Assembly (NCBI GenBank): GCA_046344715.1
Contig: JBKDKX010000016.1
Span: 1-64,000, forward strand
DNA from: CAZAQK01 sp046344715
Lineage (GTDB): Bacteria; Pseudomonadota; Alphaproteobacteria; Rickettsiales; SXRF01
DNA: 64,000 nucleotides
Reading direction: 5' to 3'
The first letter of the stretch is position 1; each line of letters opens with the position of its first letter. The notes below the pieces were generated by a model, which worked only from the letters and a program-made list of their open reading frames with translations, was not told the DNA's origin and searched no databases. Below, in pieces: positions 44,612 through 54,018 of the stretch. A program made the position numbers and the translations under genes.

Positions 44612-45517
44612 TTACACGATTCCGTTATTAGGCTTTTTTTCTCTTCCTCTTGCAACCGTATCGGTTGCGGCGGGAGCAGGCATTGCTGTTTCTTTGCCGC
44701 CTCGAAAGAGCGTTGCTCCGCTAATGCTGACTTTCAGCGGGCATAGAACCTCATTGATTCTGTTATAAGTAGCGTTTTCAATGTCTAAATCACCTAACTC
44801 CTCAGCTCGAATGATAGATGCAGCGAGGAAAGCCGTTTCTGCATGGTTGGCAGTGAAGGTATAGATACGTTCTGTTGTATCTCCGATAGTAGAAACATCA
44901 AAATGGTAGAGGCTTCTATCTAGTAACTCTTTTGGCGGGTTGCTCAATACAAAACCATGGAAATGCGGGTGAGTTCCCTTTGCAACTGTTCCCATGTGAA
45001 CGAAATTAAAATCGTCTTCCGCATGGCCGGATATCTCTATCGATTTGTCCTCGGTCGCTCTGCTTACCATACGTGGGCAACGCAGTTCTTGAGAAGCAAG
45101 GATTGCAGAGATTTTTCGCTCTGTATCTTCGGATTCATCAGCGTTTCTATTAGCAAACTGCACATTGTGAGAGAGTTTTAGCTTGCTGAGCTTGCATTCT
45201 TCCAGCAAATCCGTCACAAATTGTGTGATTCTTTCTTCCCCGTGTTTTGTAATAAGCGCATTGAGAGCGGTTTCTGCTTTTTTTTGTAACGAGGGTAATT
45301 GTTGGGTACTGTAGGCTTGAATAGCTGCTACCGTATCGCCTGTTTCTGGTTTTTTATACAAGCCTTTGTTGGCATCGTCCTGCAGGATCCAGCGGGTACT
45401 TTTTTTATCGTAGGCTTTCTTGAAGCTATTGCCCATTTCCGGCATTTGCGGGGATAGGGCGCGCTCAAAGCGTTTTCTTAATATTTCAATAGGTTGTGAG
45501 GTATTGTTATCTTGCAT
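44612..45517 (-). CDS. Hypothetical protein between two lepA 3' ends
   Basis: A 301-residue protein of unknown family. Landmarks: STRWILQDDANKGLY, ERITQFVTDLLEECKLSKLKLSHNV, EDDFNFVHMGTVAKGTHPHFHGFVL, and a low-complexity C-terminus (PAPAATDTVARGREKKPNNG). There is no signal peptide or membrane segment. AAGG precedes the ATG. The gene with its flanks forms a block of about 1060 bases bounded by 59-bp direct repeats of the lepA end, so it looks like an inserted cassette. Confidence 0.65.
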   Translation of the reverse strand: MQDNNTSQPIEILRKRFERALSPQMPEMGNSFKKAYDKKSTRWILQDDANKGLYKKPETGDTVAAIQAYSTQQLPSLQKKAETALNALITKHGEERITQFVTDLLEECKLSKLKLSHNVQFANRNADESEDTERKISAILASQELRCPRMVSRATEDKSIEISGHAEDDFNFVHMGTVAKGTHPHFHGFVLSNPPKELLDRSLYHFDVSTIGDTTERIYTFTANHAETAFLAASIIRAEELGDLDIENATYNRINEVLCPLKVSISGATLFRGGKETAMPAPAATDTVARGREKKPNNGIV

Positions 45518-45579
45518 GTATTAACCTTAGAGTGGTTAATTACTATAAACTATAATGATGCCCCCCGTCAACCTGATAG

Positions 45580-45638
45580 CTATTCATCCCCCATCTTGAG
45601 TGCGGCCAGGAAGGCGGATTGTGGGATATTGACGTTGC
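45580..45638. repeat. lepA 3' end, original copy of the 59-bp direct repeat
   Basis: Partner of 44521-44579, inside lepA. The two differ at two positions. Together they bound the inserted gene. Confidence 0.9.
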
Positions 45639-47382
45639 CGATCTCGCGCATTTTCTTTTTACCTTTTTTCTGCTTGTCGAGCAGTTTGCGCTTGCGCGAT
45701 ACGTCACCGCCATAGCATTTCGCCAATACGTCTTTGCGCATGGCGGAAATTGTTTCGCGGGCGATGATTTTGCCGCCAATTGCCGCCTGAATAGGGATGG
45801 CGAACATGTGTTTAGGTATCAGGTCTTTTAAGCGTTCGCACAGGCGGCGGCCACGGAAATCCGACTGCGTGCGGTGCACGATGAGTGCCAGCGCATCCAC
45901 CGGCTCGCCATTTACCAGTATGTTTAATTTCACCAAATCACTTTCTGCATAATCAGTGATTTCATAATCGAAGCTGGCATAGCCCTTAGAGCAGCTTTTC
46001 AGGCGGTCATAAAAATCGAACACCACTTCGTTCAGCGGCAGTTTATACACTAACATGGCGCGGCTGCCCACATAGGTCAGGTTTTCCTGCACGCCGCGTT
46101 TTTCCGTGCAAAGCGAAAGGATATTACCGAGGTAATCATCCGGCGTCATGATGGTGGCGCGAATCCACGGCTCATCAATATGGTCAATTTTTGTGACATC
46201 CGGCATATCATTCGGGTTGTGCAGTTCGATATGTGTGCCGTCGGTCATATACAGGCGATATACCACGCTTGGCGCGGTGGTGATGAGATCCAGGTCAAAC
46301 TCGCGCTCAAGCCGCTCCTGAATAATTTCCAGATGCAACATGCCAAGGAAACCGCAGCGGAAACCAAAGCCAAGCGCGGTGGAGCTTTCGGTTTCAAATT
46401 CAAAGCTCGCATCATTTAAGCGCAGCTTGGCGAGGCTGTCTTTTAAGTGCTCAAATTCGCCCGCATCGGTGGGGTATAACCCGCAGAACACCACGGACTG
46501 CGACGGTTTGAAACCGGGCAGGGGAGCATCCGCCGGGCGGCGTTCTTCGGTGATGGTGTCACCAATTTTGCAATCTGCCACCAGCTTGATGCCGGTGATG
46601 ATATAGCCCACTTCGCCGGGCAGCAATTCGGTTACCGGCACTTTTTTGGGCGTGAATACGCCGAGCTGCTCAACGGTGTAGGCCGCGCCATTGCTCATCA
46701 TGCGGATTTTGGCACCCTTGGAAAGTGTGCCTTCTTTAACGCGCACAAGGATGATTACCCCTAGGTAGGTATCATACCAACTATCCACCAGCATAGCTTT
46801 AAGCGGTGCCTTCTCATCGCCAGTTGGCGCAGGCAGGCGGGTGACGATGGCTTCTAGCACTTCTTCAATGCCGATACCGGTTTTAGCAGAAATCATCAGC
46901 GCGTCCGATGCATCAATGCCGATAACTTCTTCGATCTGCGCTTTGGCCTTTTCAGGGTCGGCGGCAGGCAGGTCAATTTTATTTAATACCGGCACCATTT
47001 CATGCCCGGCATCCATCGCTTTATAGACGTTGGCGAGTGTCTGTGCTTCCACGCCCTGCGACGCATCTACAACAAGCAGCGAACCCTCGCACGCAGCAAG
47101 GCAGCGCGATACTTCGTAGCCAAAATCCACGTGGCCAGGGGTGTCCATCAAATTCAGCGTGTAGGTTTGGCCATCCTTGGCTTTGTATTTCAGGCGCACG
47201 GTTTGCGCTTTAATGGTAATGCCGCGCTCTTTTTCAATATCCATGGAGTCGAGCACCTGCTCGGTCATCTCGCGCGCTTCTAAGCCACCACACACCTGAA
47301 TCAGGCGGTCGGCTAGTGTCGATTTCCCATGATCAATATGGGCGATGATAGAGAAGTTACGGATTTTCGATAAGTCGGTCAT
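45580..47382 (-). CDS. lepA: Elongation factor 4 (LepA)
   Basis: A 600-residue translational GTPase. G1 is AHIDHGKST, G2 is ERGITIK, G3 is DTPGHVDF, G4 is NKIDLP, and G5 is SAKTG. The LepA-specific C-terminal domain ends KGKKKMREIGNVNIPQSAF. It back-translocates or remodels stalled ribosomes. The gene is intact even though its last 59 bases are duplicated downstream. Confidence 0.97.
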   Translation of the reverse strand: MTDLSKIRNFSIIAHIDHGKSTLADRLIQVCGGLEAREMTEQVLDSMDIEKERGITIKAQTVRLKYKAKDGQTYTLNLMDTPGHVDFGYEVSRCLAACEGSLLVVDASQGVEAQTLANVYKAMDAGHEMVPVLNKIDLPAADPEKAKAQIEEVIGIDASDALMISAKTGIGIEEVLEAIVTRLPAPTGDEKAPLKAMLVDSWYDTYLGVIILVRVKEGTLSKGAKIRMMSNGAAYTVEQLGVFTPKKVPVTELLPGEVGYIITGIKLVADCKIGDTITEERRPADAPLPGFKPSQSVVFCGLYPTDAGEFEHLKDSLAKLRLNDASFEFETESSTALGFGFRCGFLGMLHLEIIQERLEREFDLDLITTAPSVVYRLYMTDGTHIELHNPNDMPDVTKIDHIDEPWIRATIMTPDDYLGNILSLCTEKRGVQENLTYVGSRAMLVYKLPLNEVVFDFYDRLKSCSKGYASFDYEITDYAESDLVKLNILVNGEPVDALALIVHRTQSDFRGRRLCERLKDLIPKHMFAIPIQAAIGGKIIARETISAMRKDVLAKCYGGDVSRKRKLLDKQKKGKKKMREIGNVNIPQSAFLAALKMGDE

Positions 47383-47674
47383 GGTTAAGTCGATGAGTTT
47401 ATACGTCTGTAAGTGAATGTATGGGCGCGGAAATTAGTGAATTTATAGGGTTCTGTCTACTCTATAAGTCGATAAATGAGTCCATGAGTCGATAAGTAGG
47501 AGTTGTTGATACAGGAACTAGAAAATTCATAGGGTTACTGAGGGAAAAGTTCAGGCTCTAGCAGTGCCAGTAAAAAACAGTCAATGGATGTATTTTTCCC
47601 CTTCCGGTGTGTAACACTCGCGCGTACCTTAATAAATATAGGCTCGAATCAGTCTGATTTGATGACGTGAATGG
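47383..47674. other. Intergenic region without gene
   Basis: 292 bases between lepA and the next gene. Contains short repeated words AAGTCGATGAG, AAGTCGATAA and GAGTCGATAAG (47385-47494) and nothing else recognisable. It presumably holds the lepA promoter. Confidence 0.5.
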
Positions 47675-48979
47675 TTATCGACTAAAACTAGCAGCAATTT
47701 CAAGGTGTGGGCTGTAAACAAACTGGTCGATGGCCTCGGCTTGGCTGAGGGTAAAACCAGCATTTTTGAGCACTTTGGCATCACGGGCGAAGGTGCCCGG
47801 GTTGCAGGAAATCATCACCACGCGGCTAATGCCGGATGCAGCAATTTCTTCCACCTGACGTTTTGCGCCCGGGCGCGGTGGGTTTATGACCACGGCCTCG
47901 AATCCTGAAAGTTCTTTTTGTGAAAGCGGGGCATGGAAAAGGTCGCGGCACTCAGCAGTAAGCACTTCTTCAAGCTGGTGTTTCTTTGCTGCTTTTTTAA
48001 TGTGCGATACCATACCGGCATGGCTTTCCACCGCGTGGACTTTATGCGTCTTGGTCATCGGAAAACTATAGGTGCCCACGCCTGAAAATAAATCCGCTAT
48101 TTTACCCTCTTGGGGTATATGCGTACTTACAAAGTCTGTGAGCTTTTGTTGTGCTTCAGCGGAGGATTGCAAGAAGGCATCGGCGGGCAGGGCGATGGAA
48201 TATTCCCCTAGCATAATTTCTGTTGGCCTGCGCGATACCACAATTCTTGGTTCCGAATTATTTATCTGCATACTTAAGCGGGAAACATCTGTGCGTTCTG
48301 AAAGTTTTAGCAGTGCTTCACTGGTAAGTTCCTGCTTGAGCACCAGCAGCATATCAATGCCGGTTTCAAGCTCGGTAAGCTTTACGGATTTGACGTGTTC
48401 CACGCCTTTGAGATCACCGAGTGCTTTGCTGAGCGGAAATAAAAATGACTGTAGCGGCTTGGTAAGTATCAGGCATTTTTCTATGGGTAATAATTCATTG
48501 GTGCCCGGGCGGAAATACGCCATTTGCGTAATACCCCCCATACGGTATACACGCATCTCCACGCGCCGCCGGCTATTTGCTGGAAGAAATGTCACAGCCG
48601 CATCCGGTAAATCATGGCCAGACTGCCTGATTGCAGAATGAAACATCTGCGTTTTGAAATCTTTATAGGCCTGCTCTTTGAGTTGTTGCAATGAGCATCC
48701 ACCACACGATTCAAAATGCCTGCAAGGGGGTATCCCTCGGTTTTCTCCACCCTTGAGTATCTCTGCAATTTCACCACGTAATTCTGTGCTGGTTTCTTTG
48801 AGCACACGCACGCGCAAGTGATCGCCCACCACGGTTTTTGGCACGAACAGTGGCTTACCGCCGACATCAGCAATGCCGTCACCTAACCCGCCGAGGGAGG
48901 TGATGGTGGTTTCTATATGGGAAATGTTAGGCAATGATATCTGGGTAGACCTGTTGCTCGATGCGAATAATTTCGTCAC
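47675..48979 (-). CDS. RNA uracil-C5 methyltransferase (TrmA/RlmCD family)
   Basis: A 434-residue protein: N-terminal TRAM domain (GLGDGIADVGGKPLFVPKTVVGD), an iron-sulfur cysteine motif (CRHFESCGGCSLQQ), then a SAM domain (DLFSGVGTYSFPM), NPPRPG, and ISCNPGTFARD with the catalytic cysteine. These enzymes make m5U in 23S rRNA or tRNA; the exact target is open. The frame overlaps the DUF465 gene by 53 bases from this ATG. A TTG at 48934 (ISLPNISH region) would remove most of the overlap and may be the true start. Confidence 0.9.
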   Translation of the reverse strand: MTKLFASSNRSTQISLPNISHIETTITSLGGLGDGIADVGGKPLFVPKTVVGDHLRVRVLKETSTELRGEIAEILKGGENRGIPPCRHFESCGGCSLQQLKEQAYKDFKTQMFHSAIRQSGHDLPDAAVTFLPANSRRRVEMRVYRMGGITQMAYFRPGTNELLPIEKCLILTKPLQSFLFPLSKALGDLKGVEHVKSVKLTELETGIDMLLVLKQELTSEALLKLSERTDVSRLSMQINNSEPRIVVSRRPTEIMLGEYSIALPADAFLQSSAEAQQKLTDFVSTHIPQEGKIADLFSGVGTYSFPMTKTHKVHAVESHAGMVSHIKKAAKKHQLEEVLTAECRDLFHAPLSQKELSGFEAVVINPPRPGAKRQVEEIAASGISRVVMISCNPGTFARDAKVLKNAGFTLSQAEAIDQFVYSPHLEIAASFSR

Positions 48980-49115
48980 GGAGTTGTAACTTCATTTTCT
49001 TAAAACGTTGACGAGAGAATTCATCCAAGCCGGTAGTTTCGATTTGTAAATCAAGGTCACGGTGTTGTAGACGAAGCGACTCCAGCCGCTTAATCAGCAT
49101 CAGGTCTTCATTCAT
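48927..49115 (-). CDS. DUF465/YdcH family small protein
   Basis: 62 residues, helical and charged (MNEDLMLIKRLESLRLQHRDLD, RQRFKKMKLQLRDEIIRIEQQ as landmarks). This matches DUF465, a common small alphaproteobacterial family of unknown role. Its 3' end overlaps the methyltransferase start, suggesting coupled translation. Confidence 0.85.
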   Translation of the reverse strand: MNEDLMLIKRLESLRLQHRDLDLQIETTGLDEFSRQRFKKMKLQLRDEIIRIEQQVYPDIIA

Positions 49116-49208
49116 GGCGTTTGTTCCGAATATGTAAAATCGAAGGTGATTATAACAAAAAATAGCCGGAAAATCACATGTTTTTTGAGTTATTTTTCAT
49201 GAAAGAAC

Positions 49209-49781
49209 TTAGGCATTCAGCCCTTCCCAACGCTTTACAAGCGTATGGGAAATATCAAATATATCCAGTATACGGCCTACCGTATGACCCACTATATCTT
49301 GAATAGACTGGGGCTTATTGTAATAAGCCGGCACAGGCGGGGCGATAATTCCGCCCATTTCAGAGACAGAAAGCATGTTCTTCAAATGGGCATTGGTAAG
49401 CGGGGTTTCGCGCACCATAAGCACCAACTTACGGCGTTCTTTGAGCACAACATCAGCGGCCCGGGAAAGTAGAGAGCTGGTATTAGCGGTAGCGATTTCC
49501 GCAAGGCTACGCATGGAGCAGGGCGCAACCACCATGCCTTCCGTTTTGAAGGAACCGCTGGAAATTGCTGCCGCTAAATCCTGTGGGGAGTAAAAATAAT
49601 CCGCCATCGCATGTACCTGTGGGAGGGTATATTCTGTCTCATGGGCGATGGTGATTTGCGCAGTTTTACTTACGACCAGATGGCTTTCCACGCCTGCTTC
49701 GCGCAAGGCCTTCAGCATTTCGATGCCATAAATGGCGCCGGATGCGCCGCTGATACCAACGATGAGTCGTTTTTTTGTCAT
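49209..49781 (-). CDS. ubiX: Flavin prenyltransferase UbiX
   Basis: 190 residues from the ATG at 49781 (AGGAAT just upstream). Landmarks: IVGISGASGAIYGIEMLK, APCSMRSLAEIATANTSSLLSRAADV, RETPLTNAHLKNML. It makes prenyl-FMN for the UbiD decarboxylase in ubiquinone synthesis. UbiD is not in the window. Confidence 0.95.
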   Translation of the reverse strand: MTKKRLIVGISGASGAIYGIEMLKALREAGVESHLVVSKTAQITIAHETEYTLPQVHAMADYFYSPQDLAAAISSGSFKTEGMVVAPCSMRSLAEIATANTSSLLSRAADVVLKERRKLVLMVRETPLTNAHLKNMLSVSEMGGIIAPPVPAYYNKPQSIQDIVGHTVGRILDIFDISHTLVKRWEGLNA

Positions 49782-49795
49782 ATTCCTAAAACACA

Positions 49796-49828
49796 AATGC
49801 GGCAGATAAAAATATTACCTGCCGCATT
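49796..49828 (-). terminator. Terminator-like hairpin after the adhesin gene
   Basis: AATGCGGCAG, loop, CTGCCGCATT with TTTGTGTTTT following on the minus strand. It separates the adhesin from ubiX. Confidence 0.65.
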
Positions 49829-49847
49829 CTTATGTTATGGGCACTGA

Positions 49848-51902
49848 TTACAGGTTGTTATCAGGCTCGACGTTGCAATTGTCAAAATTCGTTTGCGCGA
49901 CTGACTTATTCCAACCTTTCTGGAAGTAAGAGTTAGCGCAGTTTACCGTGGTGTTGCCTGCAATACCGCCCGCGGATGGAGCAAGGTCACCAAGGTTTCC
50001 ACCGGCTGCCGGAGCAAGATTGCCCAACTGGTCAGGTGAAAGGTTGCCGAGGTTTGCAGGAGGTGTGCCGCCCTGGCCAAGTACGCCAAGATCCAAGCCA
50101 CCACGATGCGTGAAGAACGGATCAACATAAGTGAAGAACTTATCGTTGATCTCGAAGTCACGGATCGAGAGGAACGGCCTGTCGAGCGGATCAATAATTT
50201 CATTATTGAACGACACTGGAGGTGTGGCCGGAGCTGGAGCTGGCTCAGGTTCTGGCTCAGGTTCTGGCTCAGGTGTAGGTTCTGGCTGCGGCTGTGGTGC
50301 AGGAGCTGGTGCAGGAGCTGGTGCTGGAGCAGGAGCTGGTGCTGGAGCAGGAGCCGGAGCCGGAGCTGGTGCCGGAGCCGGAGCTGGTGCTGGAGCAGGA
50401 GCTGGTGCTGGAGCAGGAGCTGGTGCTGGAGCAGGAGCCGGAGCCGGAGCTGGTGCCGGAGCCGGAGCTGGTGCAGGAGCCGGAGCTGGTGCAGGAGCTG
50501 GTGCCGGAGCTGGTGCTGGTGCCGGAGCCGGAGCTGGTGCAGGAGCTGGGCTTGGACCTTGGCCACAATCACCAATACCGTTTACTGTCGCACATGGGCG
50601 GATGGTGCTGCCATCATCACCTTCATGGATTTTACGACCCTGAAGTTCTGGCGTTACACCTACGATAAAGATGTTTTCTTCATCAAGGAATATGCCGTTA
50701 TTATCATATACGCCATTGCTGCGGCCATTGATGATTACCTGGCCATCACCGGAAGGTGTACCGTTTTGCGTGGCATCAAGTGTTGCTTGCGATGCAATAT
50801 TTACGAGGCGATCATAACTGGTGTTATATACATCAGCATCTATCAGTATATCGCCGCCTGTATTGTTTGCACTATGTGAATCTAGCGTTACCTGGCCGGA
50901 TGTGCCACCGCTGATAAGAATAGCGTTATCATTAATAGTAGTGTTGGTTGCTTTTGCTTTAATAGAGATATTACCACCTGCTTGAGAGGTGCCATCGGTG
51001 CGCAAGGATGTCTGGCCAGTATCACCAGTAATAGAGATTACGTTGTCATATACACCGTTCAGTACATCAGCGCTGATGGTAATGGTGCCACCAGCCGTAC
51101 TGGTGCCACTTGCGTTTAGTGAAGATTGGCCGCTGATTTGGATGGCATTGGCCATGTTAGCTGCAACTACTGGGCTGGTTACTTCGTAAGAGAGTAAGCC
51201 ATCGCCTACAGGGTCAAGCGCAACCTGGAACGTCTGGCCTGCGCCAATAGCGATGTCGCCACCGCGTGCGATGAGCGATGCGCCATCGTTGATTACAACG
51301 CGCTGGCCTTGCAGCACGATTTCACGGCCATTGCCAACACTCAGCGTTGAGTCTGTAACTGTGACGGTTGCGTTAACTGCACCAGCCTGATCATAGTTCA
51401 ACGTGTTGTTGCCAGCCATGAAGCCTGCAGTATCAGAAATGCCACGCGTGCTGATGGTGAGGCCGCCGCTAACGTTCATGGTTGCGCCATTTACGTGGAA
51501 GCCGTTATTGTTGACAAGGATTACGCGACCATTAGCACTGAGCGTGCCTTGGAAGCTGGTTGCCGGACCAGAAATACGGTTAAGTGCAATAGCAGAAGAG
51601 TTTGGTTGGAAGAAAGCCACCGTCTGACCAGAAGTAGTGTCAAAGCCTGTCCAATCAATGATTACACGACTCGTAGACTGCTGAATGATGGTGGTGTTTG
51701 GCGCTGTAATGATATTTGCAGTACCGCTTACGACAGTTCCACCCGTTGGATCAGCGTGTACAAGTGTTGGGACAAGCGCCGTTGCAAACGCTGTGATGCT
51801 TGCGATGGCCTTCGCGGAGAGGACAGTGGTGTTCTTGAGCACATGATCCGGCACGACTACCGAACAGATTGCATTTTTCAGGTGTGTCTTAGTGGTTTTC
51901 AT
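49848..51902 (-). CDS. Two-partner secretion exoprotein (short TpsA-like adhesin) with Pro-Ala stalk
   Basis: 684 residues. A long signal region (about 1-50, ending TLVHA), then a TPS secretion domain (about 52-300) with GFDTTSGQTVAFFQPNS and GRVILVNNNGFHVNG, the filamentous-haemagglutinin N-terminal landmarks. Beta-helix repeats reach about residue 430. A Pro-Ala dipeptide tract spans about residues 448-535, then a Pro-Glu stretch and a Gly/Leu/Asn repeat C-terminus (NLGNLSPDQLGNLAPAAGGNLGDLAPSAGG) with two cysteines at the end. It is far shorter than typical FhaB-type proteins. The Pro-Ala tract could span the wall or hold the tip away from the cell. Its TpsB gene is just upstream, and a CtrA site precedes it. 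Confidence 0.88.
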   Translation of the reverse strand: MKTTKTHLKNAICSVVVPDHVLKNTTVLSAKAIASITAFATALVPTLVHADPTGGTVVSGTANIITAPNTTIIQQSTSRVIIDWTGFDTTSGQTVAFFQPNSSAIALNRISGPATSFQGTLSANGRVILVNNNGFHVNGATMNVSGGLTISTRGISDTAGFMAGNNTLNYDQAGAVNATVTVTDSTLSVGNGREIVLQGQRVVINDGASLIARGGDIAIGAGQTFQVALDPVGDGLLSYEVTSPVVAANMANAIQISGQSSLNASGTSTAGGTITISADVLNGVYDNVISITGDTGQTSLRTDGTSQAGGNISIKAKATNTTINDNAILISGGTSGQVTLDSHSANNTGGDILIDADVYNTSYDRLVNIASQATLDATQNGTPSGDGQVIINGRSNGVYDNNGIFLDEENIFIVGVTPELQGRKIHEGDDGSTIRPCATVNGIGDCGQGPSPAPAPAPAPAPAPAPAPAPAPAPAPAPAPAPAPAPAPAPAPAPAPAPAPAPAPAPAPAPAPAPAPAPAPAPAPAPAPAPAPAPAPQPQPEPTPEPEPEPEPEPAPAPATPPVSFNNEIIDPLDRPFLSIRDFEINDKFFTYVDPFFTHRGGLDLGVLGQGGTPPANLGNLSPDQLGNLAPAAGGNLGDLAPSAGGIAGNTTVNCANSYFQKGWNKSVAQTNFDNCNVEPDNNL
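50299..50550. repeat. GGAGCT/GGTGCA tandem tract encoding Pro-Ala
   Basis: About 42 six-base units, variants of GG(A/T)GC(A/T/C), arranged in larger blocks (for example GGTGCTGGAGCAGGAGCT recurs). Read on the minus strand it encodes Pro-Ala repeats. Such tracts change length by slippage in multiples of six, leaving the frame intact. Confidence 0.9.
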
Positions 51903-51977
51903 AGTGTACTCCGCAGTCTCATACTGTTAAGGTTATCAGCGAGGCTACTGCCTTTATAATCCGCTTAAACCCGATAG

Positions 51978-51992
51978 TTAAAATTTCGTTAA
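51978..51992. promoter_or_regulatory. CtrA-type site upstream of the adhesin gene
   Basis: TTAAAATTTCGTTAA is an exact TTAA-N7-TTAA match, 76 bases upstream of the adhesin ATG and between it and tpsB. The region also has a TTAA at 51965-51968. Confidence 0.55.
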
Positions 51993-52088
51993 CTTTACTC
52001 ATAAAAAAGGTAGAGTCAAGAAGTTTCCAAGGAACGGTCTAAAGCAGCAACATCGCCGGGAAATTTTATAAAATCATAAGGTTGGTGC

Positions 52089-53798
52089 CTAGAACCGTCC
52101 CGTCATGCTAAAGAAAATACGAGGAGTGTTGGCATGGCCACCCTGATTGTTGGCTGGCCGCGTAAGCGGGTCGGCCACTTCAAGGTTGCCTGAGAGATTT
52201 TCGTTGAAGTTAGTGCGTAAACCAACTCCAGCTGAAGCAAGGCTTTGGCTGCCATCCACAGTGTCTTCTAGCCATACACGGCCGATATCATAAAATCCAT
52301 AAAGCTGGAACGCCTGCAGTAATGGATCACCCAGCGTTTTCCCATAACGCAGCTCTACGCGGCCTGCTACGCCATGATCACCGGAGATTTCCGAAGGATC
52401 ATAAGCACTGCCGAAAGAGGAGCCGCCAACAGAGAATTGTTCCGCAGCGAGCAGCTTATCAAATGAATACTGGCTGGTTGCAGCAGTAAACAGCGAGAAA
52501 CCGTGTGGCAACGGCTGCGTGCGCGTGATATCAAAATTCACCTTGGTGAAATCCGCGCTGCCATCAGTGCGGGTGCGATCAGTGCCTGCATCGGTTGCGC
52601 CGAAAATATCCAACCCCTGACTCACCTGCAAATCCAAAAGATCCGCCCCACCGATCTGATCAACAAAGTCATAGGCTCCGCCGGCGCGCACAACACGCAG
52701 CCTGTCTTTGTTCAGGTTGACATTGCCGAACACGTCAGTTTCGCTGTTACGCGTATCTGCAATGATGCGACCGTTCAGATTTTCCGCGCGTGAACGCATG
52801 AATGGATGCACTAATTTTGCCTGAAAGAAATTAGAATGGCTATTAATGTCGAGTGATTTCAGAGAATCACCAGGCTTACTTTCCGTGAGAGATCCGGACA
52901 GCACAAGGCGTGTTCCTTCATCGCTTATCTGCTGTTCATGCTGCAAATCAAAGAAACGCAACTCTTTGGTTGGGCTTGTGGTGATAAAGCGTAGCGCTGT
53001 GCGGTCATACAAGCCAAGCAGTGAGTTTGCCACCAAGGTAGCCGTATGCTGGAATGGGCCTACGAATTTGCTGCCGCGATTATCAATCGTATACGATGCC
53101 TCGTAAGGTTTTTGTATCATGGTGACAACCATTTCGGCACTGCCGGCAGCGCGGCCAGGGCGCACGAGGCCTTTGGCGGTAGCACCTGGAAGATCATCCA
53201 TCAGAAGTAAATAGCGCTCAAGGTCAGCCACATTTACTGGCTTTTTTGCTTTCAGGCCTTCTGCATATAATTCAAGGCGTTTGCGTGCCTCATCACCATC
53301 AACCTGGCCTTCAATACGCACATTGCTGATATACCCTTCAACAACATTGATACGCAGTGTGCCTTTGCCGATATCCTGTGCGGGCACCACGGCCTGTGAC
53401 AATACATACCCGTTGTCGCGATAATGAGCGGTGATGGCTTTCGCCATATTATTAACATCGAGCAGGGATATCTCCTGACCAATCTTACCTTCGTATACGA
53501 AAGCCAACTGCTCATCTGAATACAAAGAATTGCCTTCAACATTCACCTGCTTCAGTTTGAAGCGGGTTTTTTCAAGTTTTTTGCGCATTTCATCGGAAAT
53601 AGCTTGTTCCTGCTGTTCTGTTTTTAGGTTTGTAGCGGGCAGGGACTGTTCTGGTGTGCGGAAACGCTTTTCAAGGTTTGCCGGATTCACGGATGTCGGC
53701 ACGTTCTGAGCAAAGGCTGGATTCAGAGAGGATGCAGAGGCTGCAACTGCAAGAAGTACAACAAATGTAATCTGACGATTCGGGAGAGAAAAGGGCAT
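52089..53798 (-). CDS. Two-partner secretion transporter (TpsB, ShlB/FhaC/HecB family)
   Basis: A 569-residue outer-membrane protein. Signal peptide (about 1-30), POTRA domains (about 75-240: FKLKQVNVEGNSLYSDEQL, VNVVEGYISNVRIEG region), then a 16-strand barrel ending in SMTGRF with the C-terminal aromatic. It threads the adhesin through the outer membrane. AAGGATGG precedes the start. 186 bases separate it from the adhesin gene, which has its own CtrA site. Confidence 0.92.
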   Translation of the reverse strand: MPFSLPNRQITFVVLLAVAASASSLNPAFAQNVPTSVNPANLEKRFRTPEQSLPATNLKTEQQEQAISDEMRKKLEKTRFKLKQVNVEGNSLYSDEQLAFVYEGKIGQEISLLDVNNMAKAITAHYRDNGYVLSQAVVPAQDIGKGTLRINVVEGYISNVRIEGQVDGDEARKRLELYAEGLKAKKPVNVADLERYLLLMDDLPGATAKGLVRPGRAAGSAEMVVTMIQKPYEASYTIDNRGSKFVGPFQHTATLVANSLLGLYDRTALRFITTSPTKELRFFDLQHEQQISDEGTRLVLSGSLTESKPGDSLKSLDINSHSNFFQAKLVHPFMRSRAENLNGRIIADTRNSETDVFGNVNLNKDRLRVVRAGGAYDFVDQIGGADLLDLQVSQGLDIFGATDAGTDRTRTDGSADFTKVNFDITRTQPLPHGFSLFTAATSQYSFDKLLAAEQFSVGGSSFGSAYDPSEISGDHGVAGRVELRYGKTLGDPLLQAFQLYGFYDIGRVWLEDTVDGSQSLASAGVGLRTNFNENLSGNLEVADPLTRPANNQGGHANTPRIFFSMTGRF

Positions 53799-54018
53799 AA
53801 TTATAAACCATCCTTTTGAACGTTGTTTTTAGTGTACGCGGTAAATAAGTAACACCGCGACAAGAGTAATTTCTCAAACAATGACAACTAAGTAATTTTA
53901 CGCAAACAGTAAATCGCTTTTTATCCACAAACAGTGATTCCGTAAAAGAAGACACGCTGTAGTCATAAAATTATCACAGTCAGGCATCTCAATAATTGAG
54001 AAGCCTGAGGTAAAAATA

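Noticed and set aside
50106..50879. Long plus-strand frames opposite the Pro-Ala tract (Trp/Cys/Arg/Ser or Gly/Ala repeats)
   Set aside because: They are shadows of the hexamer repeat in the adhesin gene and have no start signals.
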